The notes beneath the pieces are model-generated. The model made no database searches. It saw nothing but the letters and a program-made list of their open reading frames with translations, and was not told where the DNA came from. 16,152 bases of DNA from Ruminococcus sp. (lineage in GTDB: Bacteria > Bacillota > Clostridia > Oscillospirales > Ruminococcaceae), in contig JAMPAO010000060.1 in the NCBI GenBank assembly GCA_023667165.1, forward strand, positions 1 through 16,152. Direction: 5' to 3'. Made by a program: the position numbers and the translations under genes. This document shows, piece by piece, positions 12,741-16,152 of the stretch (within the stretch, counting starts at the first letter, position 1; every line of letters begins with the position of its first letter).

Positions 12741-13184
12741 GTGGAGCGGCATGAAATGGCTGAAAAGCTGGTGGAAAAATGCGGGATATCCTATGAGGAA
12801 GCGGGAAATACGCTTAAAGAAGCAAATTACGATCTGCTTGAAGCCATGATAATACTCGAACGCCGCGGAAAGCTGGGCGGCTCAAACAAAAACAGCTATT
12901 CAACTCAAAGCATGGGAGATTACATTGCCTACAGAAAGGACGCGGACAGCGACCCCGAAAATTTCGGCGAATTTATAAGGTACGCGGGCAAAAGGCTGCG
13001 GGAAATATTCAACGATATCCTGAGCTGTCAGATCGTTATCTCCCGCAATAACAGAGAATGGGTCACATTCCCCATGATCCTTGCGCTCATACTGATCCTA
13101 TGCACGGCGGGCACCGCCTTTGTTGCGGTCATAGTTTCCCTCATATGCGGGTGCAGCTACAGCATACGCAAAAACGGCGGATAA
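12741..13184 (+). CDS. UBA-like/DUF4342-type small membrane protein (second paralogue)
   Basis: A 147-residue protein with an N-terminal UBA-like helix domain (residues 5-42; AEKLVEKCGISYEEAGNTLK, then EANYDLLEAMIILERR), a polar linker and a hydrophobic segment at about 108-140. Its VIVSLICGCSY parallels VISLLCGVCY in the first paralogue. The GTG start at 12741 is chosen because AAAGGAG (12727-12733) lies 7 bp upstream. An ATG far upstream (12633) would read through the repeat terminus and has no ribosome site. The gene ends 25 bp before the response regulator start, so it probably heads that operon and may modulate the sensor kinase at the membrane. Confidence 0.82.
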   Translation: MERHEMAEKLVEKCGISYEEAGNTLKEANYDLLEAMIILERRGKLGGSNKNSYSTQSMGDYIAYRKDADSDPENFGEFIRYAGKRLREIFNDILSCQIVISRNNREWVTFPMILALILILCTAGTAFVAVIVSLICGCSYSIRKNGG

Positions 13185-13209
13185 CATTCGGACGGAGAAT
13201 GATGATATT

Positions 13210-13890
13210 ATGGCAAAGATACTTATTGTTGAGGATGAGCCTCAGATAGCAAGATTTGTACGGCTGGAGCTGGAGCATGAAGAGTACGAAACGGCGGTTT
13301 CGGGAAACGGCAGAGAGGGTCTGGAGCTTGCCGAAAGGGGCGGCTTCGACCTTATACTGCTTGATATAATGCTTCCCGAGCTTAACGGACTTGAGGTGTT
13401 AAGACGGCTCCGCAAGGCGGAGAACGCCACCCCCGTAATAATGCTCACAGCAAGGGATTCGGTAACCGATAAGGTTTCCGGACTTGATATGGGAGCCTGC
13501 GATTACATCACAAAACCGTTTGCCATAGAAGAGCTGCTTGCAAGGATAAGAGCGGCTCTCAGACAGGCAAGCGCCGCACCCGAAAAAGACGGGACGGGCG
13601 AGCTGCGTTTTAACGAGCTTGTAATGGACGCCGCAAGACATACCGTTTCCTGCGCGGGAGTGCCGCTGGAGCTTACGGTAAAGGAGTTCGGACTTTTGCA
13701 GGCGCTGCTTGAAAACGCGTCAATAGTGCTTACACGCGAACAGCTCCTTGAAAAGGTCTGGGGATATGATTATTTCGGCGAAACCAACGTGGTGGACGTA
13801 TATATAAGATATCTGCGCAGCAAGCTGGAGGCTGTTTCGGACGTGAAATATATCCAAACCGTGCGCGGAGTAGGCTACGTTATAAAATAG
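13210..13890 (+). CDS. OmpR/PhoB-family response regulator
   Basis: A 226-residue transcription factor. The receiver domain (1-115) has acidic Glu8/Asp9/Glu10 (LIVEDEPQ), phospho-acceptor Asp52 in LILLDIMLPELNG, Thr80 (VIMLTARD) and Lys102 (YITKPF). The winged-helix DNA-binding domain (about 130-226) has LTVKEFGLLQALLENA, REQLLEKVWGYDYFGETNVV, VYIRYLRSKLE and YIQTVRGVGYVI, all standard for the family. The most likely partner kinase is encoded two genes downstream (14751-15998). The stop codon abuts the ribosome site of the hydrolase gene. Regulatory targets cannot be told; autoregulation of the operon is common in the family. Confidence 0.97.
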   Translation: MAKILIVEDEPQIARFVRLELEHEEYETAVSGNGREGLELAERGGFDLILLDIMLPELNGLEVLRRLRKAENATPVIMLTARDSVTDKVSGLDMGACDYITKPFAIEELLARIRAALRQASAAPEKDGTGELRFNELVMDAARHTVSCAGVPLELTVKEFGLLQALLENASIVLTREQLLEKVWGYDYFGETNVVDVYIRYLRSKLEAVSDVKYIQTVRGVGYVIK

Positions 13891-13902
13891 GGAGGGATAT
13901 CC

Positions 13903-14715
13903 GTGCCGGATAAGCTGAAATACCCCGTGCTGCTGATCCACGGAATGGGTTTCCGCGACGATAAGTCAATAGGATACTGGGGGCGCATACCGCAAGCCAT
14001 GGAAAGCAGGGGCGCCCGTATATTCTATTCGGGACAGGACAGCAACGGAAGCATTGAAAGCAACGCCCGCCAGATCGAGGTATCGTTCAACCGCGTACTT
14101 GAAAGCACGGGTGCGGAAAAATTAAACCTTATCGCCCACTCAAAGGGCGGACTTGAAGCCAGATATCTCATCTCCGCGCTGGGTCATGCGGACAGAACCG
14201 CTTCTCTCACTACCGTTTCCACCCCTCACAACGGCTCCGTAACGGTGGATAAGCTGATAAATATTTCCCGTCCTCTCGTGAAATTCGGCTGCAAGGCGGC
14301 TGATATTTATTTCCGTATCCTGGGAGATGAATGCCCCGACACCTACAGCGCGGTAACGAGCTTTGAAACCGCAAACGCGGAGCGGTTCAATATGAAATAT
14401 CCCGACGCAGGCGGAGTATATTACCAAAGCTGCGGCTTTGTGATGAAAAAACCGACCTCGGATATGCTTATGTGGTTCCCGTGGCTGGTGGTAAATCACT
14501 TTGAGGGCGAAAACGACGGTCTGCTGCCGCCGAGAGCCGTAAAATGGACAAATTTCAAGTGCATATACACGGGCAGCGGCGGAAGAGGGATATCCCACTG
14601 CGACGAGGTGGATCTGCGCAGGCGCAGGCTTTCCGGAAAAGACGGCGGCGGTATCTCGGATATAACCGAATTTTACGGAAGCATTATAGACGGACTTAAG
14701 GAACGCGGCTTCTGA
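13903..14715 (+). CDS. Alpha/beta-hydrolase, triacylglycerol-lipase-like
   Basis: A 270-residue serine hydrolase of the lipase/esterase type. The oxyanion-hole region is VLLIHGMGFRD (9-19); the nucleophile elbow is AHSKGG with Ser80; the catalytic acid is probably Asp205 (EGENDGLLPP); the catalytic base is probably His232 (GISHCDEVD). The complete triad suggests activity on ester or lipid substrates. No signal peptide is visible, so it would act in the cytoplasm or on the inner membrane face. The GTG start at 13903 follows GGAGGG (13891-13896) by 6 bp, next to the regulator's stop codon, so translation is probably coupled. Its place between a response regulator and its kinase is unusual and suggests a lipid- or envelope-related output or signal. 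Confidence 0.9.
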   Translation: MPDKLKYPVLLIHGMGFRDDKSIGYWGRIPQAMESRGARIFYSGQDSNGSIESNARQIEVSFNRVLESTGAEKLNLIAHSKGGLEARYLISALGHADRTASLTTVSTPHNGSVTVDKLINISRPLVKFGCKAADIYFRILGDECPDTYSAVTSFETANAERFNMKYPDAGGVYYQSCGFVMKKPTSDMLMWFPWLVVNHFEGENDGLLPPRAVKWTNFKCIYTGSGGRGISHCDEVDLRRRRLSGKDGGGISDITEFYGSIIDGLKERGF

Positions 14716-14750
14716 CGCCGCTCCGCACAGACCGATGGGAAGTGAGAAAA

Positions 14751-15998
14751 ATGCCTAAAAAAACCGCCGACAGCCGCTCCATAGCGGGACAAATAGTACT
14801 GCAAAGACAGCTTGAACGTCTTTGGGGCTATATCGGCTTTGACCTTGCCGTCGTGCTTTTTTCCGTGATAAGCTGGTGCATAGCCACAGAAAGCGCTTAT
14901 CTCGGCGAGTTCATGCCCGATATTGAAAGAGAGCTTTATTTCGACGCGTCGGCGGGAGATTTTTTCGACGTCCTGTATACGGGCGTTTACAGCTTCGGAG
15001 ATCACAGCGTAAAATGCGGAGCCTTCGCTCATATCCTTGCAGCCTGCGTATTCATTATATCCGCGGTACAGGCTGTCCTGTGGCTCGTTTCCTTTATGAC
15101 GGAATATTTCAGAGCGAAAAAAACTCTCAGTCCGCTCAACAAAATGGCTGTCACCGCCAAGGAGCTTACAAAGGCAACGGAACAGAGAAGCTATAATTTT
15201 GCCGATATCGAATCCGCTATCGGCAGCATAGATCCTATGGAAACGGATATACACATCTCCACGGGGAACCGCGATCTGATGCGGCTGGAAAAAGCGATAA
15301 ACGATCTTCTCGACAGAATGAGAGAGGCTTATAAGAGCAGATCGAGATTTGTGTCCGACGCGTCCCACGAGCTGAGAACGCCCATAGCCGTAATAAAGGG
15401 TTATGCGGAAATGCTCGACAGATGGGGCAAATCGGATGAAAAGATACTGGAAGAGGGCATCTGCGCCATAAAAAACGAATCGGAAAATATGAACAGGCTG
15501 GTGGAACAGCTTTTATTTCTTGCAAGAGGCGATAACGGACGTCAGCCCGTTTCCATGTCGGAGATCTCTCTCTCGGATATGATAAGAGAAGCGTACAGCG
15601 AGGCGGAGATGATAGATCCCGACCATAATTATATCCTGGATATAAGGGACGAATTATCCGTTTACGGCGATATTTCCATGCTAAAGCAGACCGTCAGAAT
15701 ACTTTGCGACAATGCAAAAAAATACACCCCGAAGGGCAGCGACATCACCCTGCGCGTAATGAAAAACGACAGAGGCGAAAACTGCTTTGAGGTGCAGGAT
15801 ACCGGTATCGGCATAGAGGAAAAGGATATACCGCTTATTTTTGACAGATTTTTCCGCTCCGACCCCGCAAGAACAAGAGAAAACGGAGGCACGGGACTTG
15901 GTCTGTCCATTGCCAAACAGATAGTCGATCGGCATAACGGTCATTTCGAGGTCATTTCCTACTGCGGTATCGGCACAAGGATCACGGTATGCTTATAG
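14751..15998 (+). CDS. Sensor histidine kinase (HisKA/HATPase_c), two membrane helices
   Basis: A 415-residue membrane kinase, the likely partner of the OmpR-type regulator at 13210-13890. The first membrane helix is about 27-47; an acidic extracellular loop of about 45 residues follows (48-92), then a second helix (93-116). A HAMP-like linker (117-195) lacks strong consensus. HisKA has SDASHELRTPIAV with His206. HATPase_c has CDNAKKYTP (319-327; N box), QDTGIGIEEKD (349-359; G1), FDRFFRSD (364-371; F box) and GGTGLGLSIAKQ (379-390; G2). ATG 14751 is chosen over GTG 14742 because GGGAAG (14737-14742) would have no room before the latter. It is the last gene of the operon; downstream lie repeats and an AT-rich hairpin. 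Confidence 0.96.
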   Translation: MPKKTADSRSIAGQIVLQRQLERLWGYIGFDLAVVLFSVISWCIATESAYLGEFMPDIERELYFDASAGDFFDVLYTGVYSFGDHSVKCGAFAHILAACVFIISAVQAVLWLVSFMTEYFRAKKTLSPLNKMAVTAKELTKATEQRSYNFADIESAIGSIDPMETDIHISTGNRDLMRLEKAINDLLDRMREAYKSRSRFVSDASHELRTPIAVIKGYAEMLDRWGKSDEKILEEGICAIKNESENMNRLVEQLLFLARGDNGRQPVSMSEISLSDMIREAYSEAEMIDPDHNYILDIRDELSVYGDISMLKQTVRILCDNAKKYTPKGSDITLRVMKNDRGENCFEVQDTGIGIEEKDIPLIFDRFFRSDPARTRENGGTGLGLSIAKQIVDRHNGHFEVISYCGIGTRITVCL

Positions 15999-16008
15999 AG
16001 ATAAGACG

Positions 16009-16106
16009 TAAGAAGCAAGATGGGACGGCTTGATATTACGGTTTTTTGGTAGGAAATCAATTTTTAGAAAATTGATTTTAAGAAGCAAGAATTTTAAGAA
16101 GCAAGA
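16009..16106 (+). repeat. Direct repeats of TAAGAAGCAAGA
   Basis: Three exact copies of TAAGAAGCAAGA at 16009-16020, 16079-16090 and 16095-16106, followed by a GGCAAGAAG variant. GGACGGCTTGATATTACG (16023-16040) and GGCAGCTTTGATATTTCG (16123-16140) repeat one level higher, so a unit of about 90-100 bp appears to be starting again at the window edge. No gene is seen in 15999-16152. Confidence 0.7.
16054..16079 (+). terminator. AT-rich hairpin after the kinase operon
   Basis: AAATCAATTTT (16054-16064) and AAAATTGATTT (16068-16078) form an 11-bp stem with a 3-nt loop. The stem is AT-rich, with T residues in its distal arm. It may end the two-component operon, but it sits inside the direct-repeat array and could equally be part of that repeat. 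Confidence 0.4.
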
Positions 16107-16152
16107 GGCAAGAAGAGGTATCGGCAGCTTTGATATTTCGCATTATGTAAAA

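Noticed and set aside
16009..16106. CRISPR-like array
   Set aside because: The repeat is only 12 bp, spacing is 58 and 4 bp rather than regular, and no cas genes are present.

Overview
The window looks like a chromosomal stretch from a Clostridia member of the Oscillospiraceae, most likely Ruminococcus or a close relative. The clues are an M3 oligoendopeptidase, a PepV-type dipeptidase, an AgrA/AgrC-style LytTR/GHKL pair, paired small UBA-like membrane proteins, Gram-positive AGGAGG ribosome sites, TTGACA-17-TATAAT promoters, and many short palindromic intergenic repeats. This assignment is an inference from gene content. Fifteen genes are supported, including a 14-codon gene too short for routine ORF calling. 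No rRNA, tRNA, CRISPR array, phage gene or transposase was seen.

Layout. 1-117 is the right part of a miniature inverted-repeat element lying directly upstream of an M3 oligoendopeptidase gene (141-1832). A six-helix membrane protein of unknown function (1995-3161) follows with its own promoter. Convergent to it is a 503-residue protein (3197-4708, minus) that fuses a TSUP/TauE-type permease to a phytol/dolichol-kinase-like domain. A divergent promoter region (4817-4939) also drives pepV (5100-6485), followed by a small unknown gene (6576-6947) and a strong terminator. A SpoVB/MATE-like flippase (7073-8650) ends at a hairpin it shares with the convergent minus-strand unit.

That minus-strand unit is the most interesting locus. 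A 14-codon ORF for MSLTGYIVRWILGR, with a near-ideal ribosome site, is coupled to a 152-residue GyrI-like/DUF5085-like gene (8849-9307). Both are divergent from a LytTR response regulator (9540-10250) and a GHKL sensor kinase (10255-11529). No agrB or agrD is nearby, so the short peptide is a candidate signal, toxin or leader peptide for this two-component system. The regulator and the sensor half of the kinase are clearly more AT-rich than the rest of the window.

The right third holds two paralogous small proteins with an N-terminal UBA-like/DUF4342-type helix domain and one membrane hairpin (11913-12383 and 12741-13184). The second heads a probable operon with an OmpR-type regulator, an alpha/beta-hydrolase (lipase-like) and a HisKA-type sensor kinase. 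The intergenic spaces here are full of repeats. One is a run of five hairpins in the leader of the first UBA-like gene. Another is a nest in which a 46-bp TTAA-flanked hairpin element sits inside a larger inverted-repeat element, which itself splits a 26-bp repeat. The element at the window start is an empty site for the 46-bp insertion, and decayed copies of the 46-mer flank pepV and follow the GHKL kinase.
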